Assembly: GCA_024278655.1 (NCBI GenBank)
Contig: JAJRSV010000113.1
Span: 1-10,297, forward strand
Reading direction: 5' to 3'
From: Bacteroidota bacterium
GTDB taxonomy: Bacteria; Bacteroidota; Ignavibacteria; Ignavibacteriales; Ignavibacteriaceae
Length of the DNA: 10,297 nucleotides
The stretch's first letter is position 1, and each line of letters begins with the position of its first letter. This document shows positions 1 to 6,205 of the stretch, piece after piece. Made by a program: the position numbers and the translations under genes. The notes beneath the pieces are model-generated. The model saw only the letters and a program-made list of their open reading frames with translations. It was not told the origin of the DNA and made no database searches.

Positions 1-578
1 GAGACCATCCGAAACTATTAATATTCCTTCCGCCAAACATAACAAACGTAATCGAGATAGACCTTTACCGTAAAAAGGATACCCCGAATTTCCAGATCAT
101 CGCAACAATACCGGTTGACAGAAATGAATATACGGATACAACAGTAACAATAATAACCGGCGGTCATCAAAGTAATGAAACACTTGCAAAATATTACGCA
201 AAGTATAAATACGTGGAAGAAGGCAAGACACTAATTTCATCTCCATCCGATACGATAACTTACAACAGGGTAGAAGGAAATGGGATATCGAAAAAAGAGG
301 AGATGAGAGAAGTATACAGCTACAACCTATTGCAAAACTACCCAAATCCATTTAACCCGGGCACAACAATTAGTTACAGCTTAAAGGAGGACGGCATAGT
401 AGAATTGAAAGTGTATGATATACTAGGAAGGGAAGTAAAAACATTAGTAAACGAAAGAGAAACAAAAGGAAACCACACTGTAAGCTTTAACGCAACAACA
501 CTAGCCAGCGGTGTTTATCTTTACAAATTAAAAGTAAACGATTATGTGGCTGTGAAGAAAATGCTGCTAATCAGATGA
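1..578 (+). CDS. C-terminal part of a secreted protein with a type IX secretion (Por) sorting domain
   Basis: This is the last 192 codons of a gene that enters from the left edge; the frame is open from base 3 to the TGA at 576-578. The first ~80 residues read like the end of a fibronectin-III-type beta domain (IEIDLYRKKD, then a hydrophobic strand, YTDTTV, then YYAKYKYVEEG). A polar linker follows. The last ~80 residues form a type IX secretion C-terminal domain: NYPNPFNPGTTISYSL at about 336-383, then VELKVYDILGREVKTLV, then LASGVYLYKLKV and a basic end, KKMLLIR. In this family the domain directs the protein across the outer membrane and is normally removed or used for surface attachment. 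The catalytic or binding part lies outside the window, so the function is unknown. An internal GTG at 213 could be taken for a start, but the upstream frame is open and domain-like, so it is not. Confidence 0.9.
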   Translation, partial: DHPKLLIFLPPNITNVIEIDLYRKKDTPNFQIIATIPVDRNEYTDTTVTIITGGHQSNETLAKYYAKYKYVEEGKTLISSPSDTITYNRVEGNGISKKEEMREVYSYNLLQNYPNPFNPGTTISYSLKEDGIVELKVYDILGREVKTLVNERETKGNHTVSFNATTLASGVYLYKLKVNDYVAVKKMLLIR

Positions 579-671
579 CTCTGTCAATTGATTAGTAATC
601 CCGATCATGTTGGGGCAGTTAGTTAAATAGTTTTATGAAACCCTATGAATTTTAATTCAATTATTAATTAT

Positions 672-703
672 AAAAAAGGCGAACCATATCGGTTCGCCTC
701 TTT
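672..703 (-). terminator. Intrinsic terminator of the DUF4440-like gene, possibly bidirectional
   Basis: GGCGAACC (678-685) pairs perfectly with GGTTCGCC (691-698) around a 5-base loop, and A677/T699 adds one more pair. On the minus strand this 8-9 bp stem sits about 20 bases after the stop codon of the DUF4440-like gene and is followed by six U (complement of the A run at 672-677), a textbook rho-independent terminator. On the plus strand the tail is only TCTTTC, so it would end the incoming secreted-protein transcript less efficiently. Confidence 0.85.
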
Positions 704-720
704 CATAAAAATCCACTTAT

Positions 721-1260
721 CTATTTTGCTTCTTTTTTCATCTCCATTTTCTCGTGCTTGCCCTCACCGCCTTTTTCATGCATGCCCTGCATCATCATGT
801 ATGGATTAATATCCGAGTTCCATGTATCAACTTTTATCTTTAACGAACCGTCATCCTGCTTTTCCCAGACATTTATATATTTACCGTTATCGGTATATGG
901 TTTATCCATCTGCGGAATTTCCATCTTCAAAGTGTAAGTGCCAATCTCAATTAAGTAATCTCCGGCTGGTAACACATCGGTGGTGTTTAAAGTAAAATCC
1001 AGCCATTTAACTCCCGATTGCTTGTCCATCTCCTGTGCTTTTTTCATCTCTTCTATTCCCCTTATCATCGGTTGATAACTTGGCATTGAGATAACATCAT
1101 CGGCATAATATTTTAACATACCTTCATGATCCTGTTCCATCATCATTTTAGCAAATTCTTTGTTCATCTGATTAAACTTTGCCACCCAATCCCCTTCATC
1201 CTGTGCACTGATTTGTATGAACGAAAAGAGCAAGATTGTAATTAAAAGAAACTTTTTCAT
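721..1260 (-). CDS. Exported NTF2-like (SnoaL/DUF4440-type) protein with Met/His-rich tail
   Basis: A 179-residue protein with a clear signal peptide (MKKFLLITILLFSFIQISAQ, likely cut after SAQ before D21), so probably periplasmic. The body resembles the NTF2-like superfamily, DUF4440/SnoaL branch: a helical start (residues 24-51), YYADDVISMPSYQPMIRG (51-68), then strands ending in GKYINVWEKQDDGSLKIK followed by VDTWNSD (126-150). The family fold is a cone-shaped pocket; many members have no known reaction. The last 26 residues hold six Met and two His among many Lys and Glu, which could bind metal (inference). The start is fixed by a perfect AGGAGG on the minus strand at 1271-1266, five bases before the ATG. 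It is a single gene transcribed away from the flavoprotein gene and ends in a strong terminator. Fold assignment is fairly sure; function is unknown. Confidence 0.8.
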   Translation of the reverse strand: MKKFLLITILLFSFIQISAQDEGDWVAKFNQMNKEFAKMMMEQDHEGMLKYYADDVISMPSYQPMIRGIEEMKKAQEMDKQSGVKWLDFTLNTTDVLPAGDYLIEIGTYTLKMEIPQMDKPYTDNGKYINVWEKQDDGSLKIKVDTWNSDINPYMMMQGMHEKGGEGKHEKMEMKKEAK

Positions 1261-1434
1261 TTTTGCCTCCTGATAGTTGGTTGATAATTTTAGTCTGTTG
1301 CACGAGTGATTTTTAATTTCAGTGGTAATTAGAAATGTGCAATATTAATTTACTCAAAAAAACGGTTGCCAATCAAGCACAATCTGACAAACGGTAATAG
1401 GTGATAGAGTTGAGGGGAAATAAAGGTTTTAATT

Positions 1435-1464
1435 TTGTCACAGGCAATGTTATTTTAATACTAT
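1435..1464 (+). promoter_or_regulatory. Possible promoter for the flavoprotein gene
   Basis: TTGTCA (1435-1440) and TACTAT (1459-1464) are separated by 18 bases, with the start codon about 73 bases further on. The predicted start site falls at an AACCGGTT palindrome (1472-1479). I found no good TAnnTTTG (Bacteroidetes-type -7) match in this gap. It is a match by eye only. Confidence 0.3.
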
Positions 1465-1536
1465 GCTAAATAACCGGTTTGCATCTTTAATGCCGGAAAA
1501 ACAATTTGTTAAATTAAAAAAAAGAAGGAATTATAA

Positions 1537-2409
1537 ATGGGCAGCGAAAGAGAAAAAATTAAAGAAATGGAAGTAATGGTCGCAGAGGTCATCCAGGAAG
1601 CGCACGATACGGCAACGATTGTACTGTTTACCGGAAACGATAAGCTGAACTACGAACCCGGCAACTTTCTTACAATCGATCCGCATCAGTTTCCGGCACT
1701 GGAAAGATGGGTAAGATTCCTCGAAGACCAGAAAGGAAAGAAGGAACCCGCACGTGCTTATTCGCTTACAAGTTCACCGGATGAAAAACACCTTGCTATA
1801 ACCGTAAAAGAAGAGAGGTATATTTCGGGTGTTACTCCTTTTCCTCCGCTGCTTTCTCCAATATTGGCATGCCGCACTTTCCCCGGGCAAAGGATGGTAA
1901 TTACCGGATTTACCGGTCCTTACACATTTACCGAAAAACTTCGAAACCAATCGGAAGAAGTTCTTCATATTTGTGCGGGCAGCGGTATTGTTCCAAGTTA
2001 TAGTATAATCAAATACGATTTAAGGAATTTCTCGAAGCATAAACACACACTCATATACAGCAATAAAAAATTCGAGGATATAATTTTCTATAAACAATTA
2101 AACGAACTTGAAGAACAGTTCCCCGGCAGATTTAAGGTCATTCATACTCTTACAAGAGAAGAGGACGAATCGCTTTTTAGTGAGAAGATACGAAAGGGGA
2201 GAGTCTCTAAAGAGTTGATTACCGAATTCTTGAATGACCCTGAACATACTGCTGTGTTTGCATGCGGACCTGATCATACGGTTTATCAAAAGAAGATGGC
2301 AAAAGAAAAAGGAATAACACTTAACCCTTCGTTTATGGGCAGCGTTCTTTCTTTTCTCGATGAATTAGGTGTTCCGAAAAATATGATTAAAAAGGAAAGC
2401 TACGGTTAA
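1537..2409 (+). CDS. FAD/NAD(P)-binding oxidoreductase of the ferredoxin-NADP reductase family
   Basis: A 290-residue cytoplasmic flavoprotein. The N-terminal half is the FAD-binding barrel: YEPGNFLTI (39-47) and the flavin-contacting RAYSLTSSP (73-81), followed by VKEERYISG (90-98) and GFTGPYTF (124-131). The C-terminal half is the NAD(P)-binding domain: the pyrophosphate loop CAGSGIVPSYS (146-156), IYSNKKFEDIIF (173-184) and the nicotinamide-side motif FACGPD (241-246). The protein ends in ESYG, as in several oxygenase reductases. A short Lys/Glu-rich insertion (residues ~55-71) separates the first barrel strands from RAYS. There is no cysteine-rich 2Fe-2S domain at either end, so electrons must pass to or from a separate protein not encoded here. 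The partner is unknown. AAGGA (1525-1529) lies seven bases before the ATG. The next gene, a VOC protein, is 99 bases on and may have its own promoter. Family call is sure; substrate is not. Confidence 0.88.
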   Translation: MGSEREKIKEMEVMVAEVIQEAHDTATIVLFTGNDKLNYEPGNFLTIDPHQFPALERWVRFLEDQKGKKEPARAYSLTSSPDEKHLAITVKEERYISGVTPFPPLLSPILACRTFPGQRMVITGFTGPYTFTEKLRNQSEEVLHICAGSGIVPSYSIIKYDLRNFSKHKHTLIYSNKKFEDIIFYKQLNELEEQFPGRFKVIHTLTREEDESLFSEKIRKGRVSKELITEFLNDPEHTAVFACGPDHTVYQKKMAKEKGITLNPSFMGSVLSFLDELGVPKNMIKKESYG

Positions 2410-2453
2410 TTACCGGCTGAGAGTTTTTTAACGTAATGTTGTTAAACGTCAAG

Positions 2454-2483
2454 TTAATTTTCCGTAATGCTTTAGTTTATAAT
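2454..2483 (+). promoter_or_regulatory. Possible promoter for the VOC-family gene
   Basis: A perfect TATAAT (2478-2483) lies 25 bases before the ATG at 2509, with a weak TTAATT (2454-2459) 18 bases upstream. It would give a leader of about 20 bases carrying AAAGGA (2496-2501), so the VOC gene may be expressed separately from the flavoprotein gene. The -35 match is poor and the region is AT-rich. Confidence 0.35.
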
Positions 2484-2508
2484 AAACAGAAAGAAAAAGG
2501 ATAATTTT

Positions 2509-2904
2509 ATGAGTGAACAAAGTAAACCCGAACCCGGCTCGTTAAGCTGGTTCGATTTAACGGTGCCGGATGCAGAACAGGTGCGTGACTTTTACAGCAA
2601 GGTTATCGGCTGGAAGTTTCAGCCGGTACCGATGGAAGACGGAAAGTACGATGACTACAACATGATTTTACCCAAAAGCGGCACTCCCGTTACGGGCGTT
2701 TGCCACACACGCGGGGTTAATGCAGATTTACCGCCGCAGTGGATGCTCTATTTTACAGTTGAAGATCTTGATAAAAGCATTGAGGAATGTAAACTAAGCG
2801 GTGGAAAAGTTGTTGCCGGTCCGAAGGATATGGGCAAGTTCGGCAGATATTGTGTTATTGAAGACCCGGCAGGTGCGGTTTGCGCTTTGTTTATGCCTGC
2901 TTAA
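2509..2904 (+). CDS. VOC (glyoxalase/bleomycin-resistance fold) family protein
   Basis: A 131-residue single-domain protein with the vicinal oxygen chelate fold. The first module reads GSLSWFDLTVPD (10-21), then the helix AEQVRDFYSKVIGWKF (22-37). The second module reads PQWMLYFTVEDLDKSI (76-91), the helix ending in SGGKVV, then KFGRYCVIEDPAGAVCALFMP (110-130). This resembles the broad group annotated as lactoylglutathione-lyase-related, Cfp30B-like proteins. The usual C-terminal metal ligand Glu of true glyoxalase I (in the ALFE-type end) is Met here, and the first-strand His is replaced around W14-F15-D16. A classical metal-dependent glyoxalase I role is therefore unlikely. No signal peptide, so cytoplasmic. 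AAAGGA seven bases before the ATG supports the start. The gene is convergent with the SlyD-like gene. Confidence 0.85.
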   Translation: MSEQSKPEPGSLSWFDLTVPDAEQVRDFYSKVIGWKFQPVPMEDGKYDDYNMILPKSGTPVTGVCHTRGVNADLPPQWMLYFTVEDLDKSIEECKLSGGKVVAGPKDMGKFGRYCVIEDPAGAVCALFMPA

Positions 2905-2932
2905 AGCAGAGGTTTGGTTTCAGTTAACATAT

Positions 2933-2973
2933 AAAAAAATCCCACTCTCTTTATCGGAAAGTGGGATTTTGAA
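2933..2973. terminator. Strong bidirectional intrinsic terminator between convergent genes
   Basis: AAAATCCCACT (2936-2946) pairs perfectly with AGTGGGATTTT (2960-2970), an 11-bp stem, with partial pairing into the 13-base centre. A runs precede it and T runs follow it, so it works in both directions. It ends the VOC gene from the left and the SlyD-like gene from the right. Confidence 0.92.
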
Positions 2974-2993
2974 TTTTCTGTTAAGCCAAAAAA

Positions 2994-3476
2994 TTAATGA
3001 TGTCCGTCGGGACCGTGAACATGACCATGTTCCAATTCTTCCGGAGTTGCATCACGTACGTCTAACAGTTCAACTTCAAACTCAAGATTTCTTCCTGCAA
3101 GCGGATGGTTGAAATCAACCGTAACCGCATCGCCGACTACTTTGGTTATCGTAAACCGTACCTGCTGTCCGTCGGGAGTGGTTGAGAAATAACTCATTCC
3201 AACTTCCAGATCGGCACCGTCGGGGAAAGCAGATTTGTTAACAGTCTGAACAGCGCCTTCGTCGAACTCTCCGTAAGCATCTTCGGCAGCCAACTTTACG
3301 GTTTTCTTGCCGCCGATAATCATAGTGCTTACCGCCTCTTCAAGCTTGGGCAGTATTTGCTCGTTTCCGCTAATAAACGAAAAGGGTTTGCCGTCTTCAG
3401 TCGAATCGATAACTACTCCGTCTTCGTCTTTCAGCACGTAATTCATAGTTACAACTTTATTTGGTTCTAAAGCCAT
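2994..3476 (-). CDS. slyD: SlyD-like FKBP-type peptidyl-prolyl cis-trans isomerase
   Basis: A 160-residue cytoplasmic protein with the SlyD arrangement. Strands of the FKBP domain (VTMNYVLKDEDGVVIDST, 9-26) lead to PFSFISGNEQILPKLEEAV (31-49) and AYGEFDEG (67-74). The insert-in-flap chaperone domain spans about 75-120, then the FKBP domain closes with VDFNHPLAGRNLEFEVEL (120-137). Family members catalyse proline isomerisation, act as folding chaperones and often bind nickel. The E. coli protein is longer because of a large Cys/His tail. Here the tail is short but still has five His in the last 11 residues (HGHVHGPDGHH) and no Cys, so metal binding through His is plausible. The start is supported by AAAAGGA on the minus strand (about 3489-3483), six bases from the ATG. 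A good promoter lies upstream and a strong terminator downstream, so it is transcribed alone. Confidence 0.92.
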   Translation of the reverse strand: MALEPNKVVTMNYVLKDEDGVVIDSTEDGKPFSFISGNEQILPKLEEAVSTMIIGGKKTVKLAAEDAYGEFDEGAVQTVNKSAFPDGADLEVGMSYFSTTPDGQQVRFTITKVVGDAVTVDFNHPLAGRNLEFEVELLDVRDATPEELEHGHVHGPDGHH

Positions 3477-3515
3477 TTTTAATCCTTTTAAATATTATTA
3501 TTTAATGTAACCTTT

Positions 3516-3544
3516 ATTATACTATTTATTAGATGTAAAACCAA
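3516..3544 (-). promoter_or_regulatory. slyD: Likely housekeeping promoter for the SlyD-like gene
   Basis: Read on the minus strand, TTGGTT (3544-3539) is followed after exactly 17 bases by a perfect TATAAT (3521-3516). Transcription would start near 3509, giving a leader of about 33 bases that contains the ribosome site. This is the best sigma-70-like match in the window. Confidence 0.5.
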
Positions 3545-3698
3545 AGCCGTAATCCTTTAGCGGCTGTGTAAAAATTCGTCACCATCTTTTTTGCAGGCAA
3601 TAAGCAGCCGGTCCGGTTCAACAAATTATTGAATGAGGAAGATTGAATTTGTATTTTATTGCAGCGGATAAATAACAAAAGGATAGCTTAATATCCGG

Positions 3699-3705
3699 AA
3701 AGGAG
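3699..3705 (+). promoter_or_regulatory. Ribosome binding site that fixes a GTG start
   Basis: AAAGGAG lies eight bases before the GTG at 3714. The next in-frame ATG is far inside the protein and would remove the whole signal peptide, so the GTG is the start. The site sits among short alternative pairings: GGATA/TATCC (3681-3685 with 3692-3696) just upstream, or GCTTA/TAAGC (3686-3690 with 3707-3711), which would loop out the ribosome site. Confidence 0.7.
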
Positions 3706-3713
3706 ATAAGCCG

Positions 3714-4388
3714 GTGACAGCGAAAAAAATATATAAAGTTATTGTTTATGCTTCGTTAGTTTTAATTGTTTTGTTTTCCGGCGGATGTTCGTCCGAAAGC
3801 GATTTCGAATCTGCCTGTCCGAAACCGGGCTGGTGGGACGATGTTTCAATCGATGGAGTTACAATTAATTCGTACGATGATTTGATGACATACTGGCAGA
3901 ATAAAGAAAGAACCAACAATCAATTTTTCAAAGCCGCGTACCAGGCAATATTAGATCATCCCGACAATACAAACATAGTGGTTAATTCAATAAACCTTAT
4001 GCCTTACACCGATAAGGGATATCCTTACACAAAAGAGATGTTGGAGTATGCGGTTAATAACTACTTCGATTATAAAACTCCGCTTGCAAACTATGGCGGT
4101 AAAACCGGCGATACGATTGCCGGAATTGTTGAAAAGCTTGCCGGCATTTACAACGGCGAAGGTAGTTACGGCAAAACCATAGAACTGATCAACCGTTTGT
4201 TTAAAGAACGGGAGAAAGAAATAAACGATCATATGCTCGAGCTGATAAGTTTAAAGCTTGCCGCAGCGTATTACGAATCGGGTAAAAAAGATGAGGCGAT
4301 AAATACGCTTGAAAATGCAATTGCAAAGTATAACGGAAGCTGGGAAGAACGGCTTAAAGAACAACTCAATAATTATTTAAGTAATTAA
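3714..4388 (+). CDS. Putative lipoprotein with TPR-like helical repeats
   Basis: A 224-residue protein starting with GTG. The N-terminus has basic residues, a hydrophobic stretch (about 9-21) and FSGGCSS, with Cys25 the likely lipid-modified residue, so it is probably anchored to a membrane on the periplasmic side. Residues 36-80 are rich in aromatic and acidic residues (CPKPGWWDD, then SYDDLMTYW). The C-terminal half is helical with two TPR-like units: about 136-168 (KLAGIYNGEGSYGKTIELIN) and 176-209 (LKLAAAYYESGKKDEAINTL). Such repeats usually mediate protein contacts. D133-T134-I135 matches the Bacteroidota O-glycosylation motif. I do not recognise a specific family. It starts a run of four close + genes; the next begins 42 bases later. 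A link to the lysine genes downstream is not evident. Confidence 0.75.
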   Translation: MTAKKIYKVIVYASLVLIVLFSGGCSSESDFESACPKPGWWDDVSIDGVTINSYDDLMTYWQNKERTNNQFFKAAYQAILDHPDNTNIVVNSINLMPYTDKGYPYTKEMLEYAVNNYFDYKTPLANYGGKTGDTIAGIVEKLAGIYNGEGSYGKTIELINRLFKEREKEINDHMLELISLKLAAAYYESGKKDEAINTLENAIAKYNGSWEERLKEQLNNYLSN

Positions 4389-4430
4389 AAAAATAAAAAA
4401 TGTATACAACAACAAACATTAAAAGGTAAT

Positions 4431-4868
4431 ATGGAATTATTTATTTTAGTATTCATTCACGTGCTCGGCGCCATTATTTGGGCGGGGGGACATTTAATTC
4501 TTGCAATCGGGTATTTACCGAAGGCACTTAAAGAAAACAACATCCAGATAATCGAACAGTTCGAAAGCAGATTCCACAAAATGGGAATGACCGCTTTGGT
4601 CGTGCAGATAGTAACCGGTATCCGTCTCGCTATGATTTTTCTGCCCGACGTATCGCAGTGGTTCAGCTTCAGCACACGAACATCTTCTCATATATTCATC
4701 AAGCTTATACTGCTTGTGTTAACAATACTGGTGGCTTTTCATGCAAAAAAATTCGTTCATCCGAAAAACAACGTTAAGCAGCTTGCAGTGCATATAATAA
4801 TTGTTACCACCATAGCTGTTCTGATGGTTTTCTTTGGAGTAAGTTTAAATAGCAGCGGCGTGCTGTAA
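4431..4868 (+). CDS. Small CopD-like membrane protein with four transmembrane helices
   Basis: A 145-residue integral membrane protein with predicted helices at about 3-27, 52-71, 86-104 and 117-138. The pattern HVLGAIIWAGGHLILAIGYL (10-29), FESRFHKMGMTALVVQIVTG (44-63), a third helix starting at H87 and a fourth starting at H121 resembles the CopD/DUF2269-type group. In that group, conserved His within or at the ends of four helices are thought to bind copper or haem. His residues here are H10, H21, H49, H87, H104, H110 and H121. The substrate cannot be told from sequence. AAAAGG lies four bases before the ATG. The aspartate kinase gene starts 26 bases after its stop, so the two are probably co-transcribed, although their functions look unrelated. 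Confidence 0.75.
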   Translation: MELFILVFIHVLGAIIWAGGHLILAIGYLPKALKENNIQIIEQFESRFHKMGMTALVVQIVTGIRLAMIFLPDVSQWFSFSTRTSSHIFIKLILLVLTILVAFHAKKFVHPKNNVKQLAVHIIIVTTIAVLMVFFGVSLNSSGVL

Positions 4869-4894
4869 AACAACTTAGTGTGTGTGAATAAAGA

Positions 4895-6205
4895 ATGAAA
4901 GTATTAAAATTCGGCGGAACTTCTATCGGTACCGCAGAAAGAATGAAGAATGTTGCCGGCAGTATAAACGGGTCAGGAAAAAAGATTGTTGTCCTTTCCG
5001 CTTTGTCGGGCACAACCAATTCCCTTGTCGAAATTGCAAACTCTCTTTACGCAAAAGAGCATGATGCGGCAGTCGAAAAGATTGACCGGCTGGAAAAGGA
5101 ATACACCGGCTTTGTTAACGAATTGTTTGAATCGGATGAGTTCAGGCAAAAAGGACTCGACCTTCTGAAATATCATTTCGATTATATAAGGTCATTCACG
5201 CAGGATTTGTTTACGGTTCACGAAGAAAAAGCAATACTTGCACAGGGCGAGCTTCTTTCGTCGGCACTTTTTCATTTCTATCTGACCGAGCAAAAAATTA
5301 ACAGCGTACTGCTGCCAGCGTTAAACTTTATGCGTATTGATACAAACGGCGAACCGGATGCTTATTATATAAAAGAAAACCTGATGCGTGAACTGGATAA
5401 ACATTCCGGCTGCGAACTGTTTATAACGCAGGGTTACATCTGCCGCAATCTTTACGGCGAAACGGATAACCTTAAACGGGGCGGAAGCGATTATACTGCT
5501 TCGCTTATAGGAGCAGCTTGTGGTGCGGATGAAATTCAGATATGGACCGATGTAAGCGGACTTCACTGCAACGATCCCCGTTATGTAAAAAACACAAAGC
5601 CGGTTAACCGGCTTTCTTTCGATGAAGCGGCTGAGCTTGCATACTTCGGTGCGAAGATTCTTCATCCTTCGAGTATATTGCCCGCTAAGCTTGCCAATAT
5701 TCCGGTCGTACTAAAAAACACACTCGATCCGGAGCATCCCGGAACAGTTATAACAAGCAAAGCAATTGGCGAAGGAATAAAAGCAATAGCAGCAAAAGAC
5801 GGAATAACGGCGGTTAAAATAAAATCGGGGAGGATGCTGCTTGCTTACGGTTTCCTGCGAAAAGTTTTCGAAGTGTTCGAGCGTTACAAAACACCAATCG
5901 ATATGATTACAACTTCCGAAGTAGCGGTATCGGTTACAATCGATGATAAAAAACATATCGAAGAAATAACAAACGAGCTTAAGGATTTCGGCAATGTTGA
6001 AACAAACGATGGCATGACGATCATCTGCCTGGTCGGTGAAAATATAATCGAGCAAACGGGGCACATCAACAGAGCTTTGAACCTGTTAAAGGATTTCAGG
6101 ATAAGAATGATTTCTTACGGAGGCAGCAAACATAACATATCTTTGCTTATCCGTTCCGAAGATAAAATTGCCGCACTTAATCAATTGCATAAAATATTTC
6201 AGTAA
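4895..6205 (+). CDS. lysC: Aspartate kinase (monofunctional, ACT-domain regulated)
   Basis: A 436-residue cytoplasmic enzyme that phosphorylates L-aspartate with ATP, the first step toward lysine, diaminopimelate, threonine and methionine. The kinase domain starts with KFGGTS (5-10), continues through VVLSALSGTTNSL (32-44), EKAILAQGELLSS (111-123) and RGGSDYTASLIGA (195-207), and ends around FGAKILHPSSILPA (251-264). Two ACT domains follow (about 305-375 and 376-436), with the effector-type stretch IDMITTSEVAVSVTID (335-350). The length fits a monofunctional class, with no fused homoserine dehydrogenase. The nucleotide-side loop after TDVSG reads LHCNDPR rather than the common YTTDPR. The ribosome site is weak (AAAGA directly before the ATG), so translation may depend on the upstream CopD-like gene 26 bases away. 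Feedback by lysine is likely for this family and context but not shown. It overlaps lysA by one base. Confidence 0.95.
   Translation: MKVLKFGGTSIGTAERMKNVAGSINGSGKKIVVLSALSGTTNSLVEIANSLYAKEHDAAVEKIDRLEKEYTGFVNELFESDEFRQKGLDLLKYHFDYIRSFTQDLFTVHEEKAILAQGELLSSALFHFYLTEQKINSVLLPALNFMRIDTNGEPDAYYIKENLMRELDKHSGCELFITQGYICRNLYGETDNLKRGGSDYTASLIGAACGADEIQIWTDVSGLHCNDPRYVKNTKPVNRLSFDEAAELAYFGAKILHPSSILPAKLANIPVVLKNTLDPEHPGTVITSKAIGEGIKAIAAKDGITAVKIKSGRMLLAYGFLRKVFEVFERYKTPIDMITTSEVAVSVTIDDKKHIEEITNELKDFGNVETNDGMTIICLVGENIIEQTGHINRALNLLKDFRIRMISYGGSKHNISLLIRSEDKIAALNQLHKIFQ
5596..5615. repeat. Perfect 20-bp palindrome inside the aspartate kinase gene
   Basis: AAAGCCGGTTAACCGGCTTT equals its own reverse complement over all 20 bases. 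In RNA it can form an 8-bp stem (AAAGCCGG/CCGGCTTT) with a TTAA loop, followed by CTTTC. It encodes K-P-V-N-R-L in the kinase domain (around residue 235-240). Whether it has any role is unknown. Confidence 0.9.

Noticed and set aside
213..578. GTG at 213 as the start of an independent 121-residue gene
   Set aside because: The frame is open upstream to the window edge and encodes domain-like sequence continuous with the sorting domain; it is the tail of a larger gene.
1899..1938. Three TTACCG copies close together in the flavoprotein gene
   Set aside because: They encode the ITG, FTG and FTE steps of a conserved FNR segment, so coding constraint explains them.
2801..3112. 103-residue + strand ORF over the end of the VOC gene and the SlyD-like gene
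   Set aside because: It crosses a strong bidirectional terminator and two well-supported genes in other frames; no family resemblance.
3545..3565. AGCCG/CGGCT hairpin between slyD and the lipoprotein gene as a terminator
   Set aside because: Only five base pairs with an 11-base loop, no U run on the plus strand, and it lies upstream of the slyD promoter.
4400..4429. Nine-codon ORF (ATG at 4400) ending one base before the CopD-like ATG
   Set aside because: No ribosome site, AT-rich low-information peptide, and it spans the ribosome site of the real gene; chance is the simplest explanation.
5321..6064. Minus-strand ORFs of 114 and 117 residues inside lysC
   Set aside because: Cys/Phe/Tyr-rich translations typical of antisense shadows; lysC is unmistakable on the plus strand.
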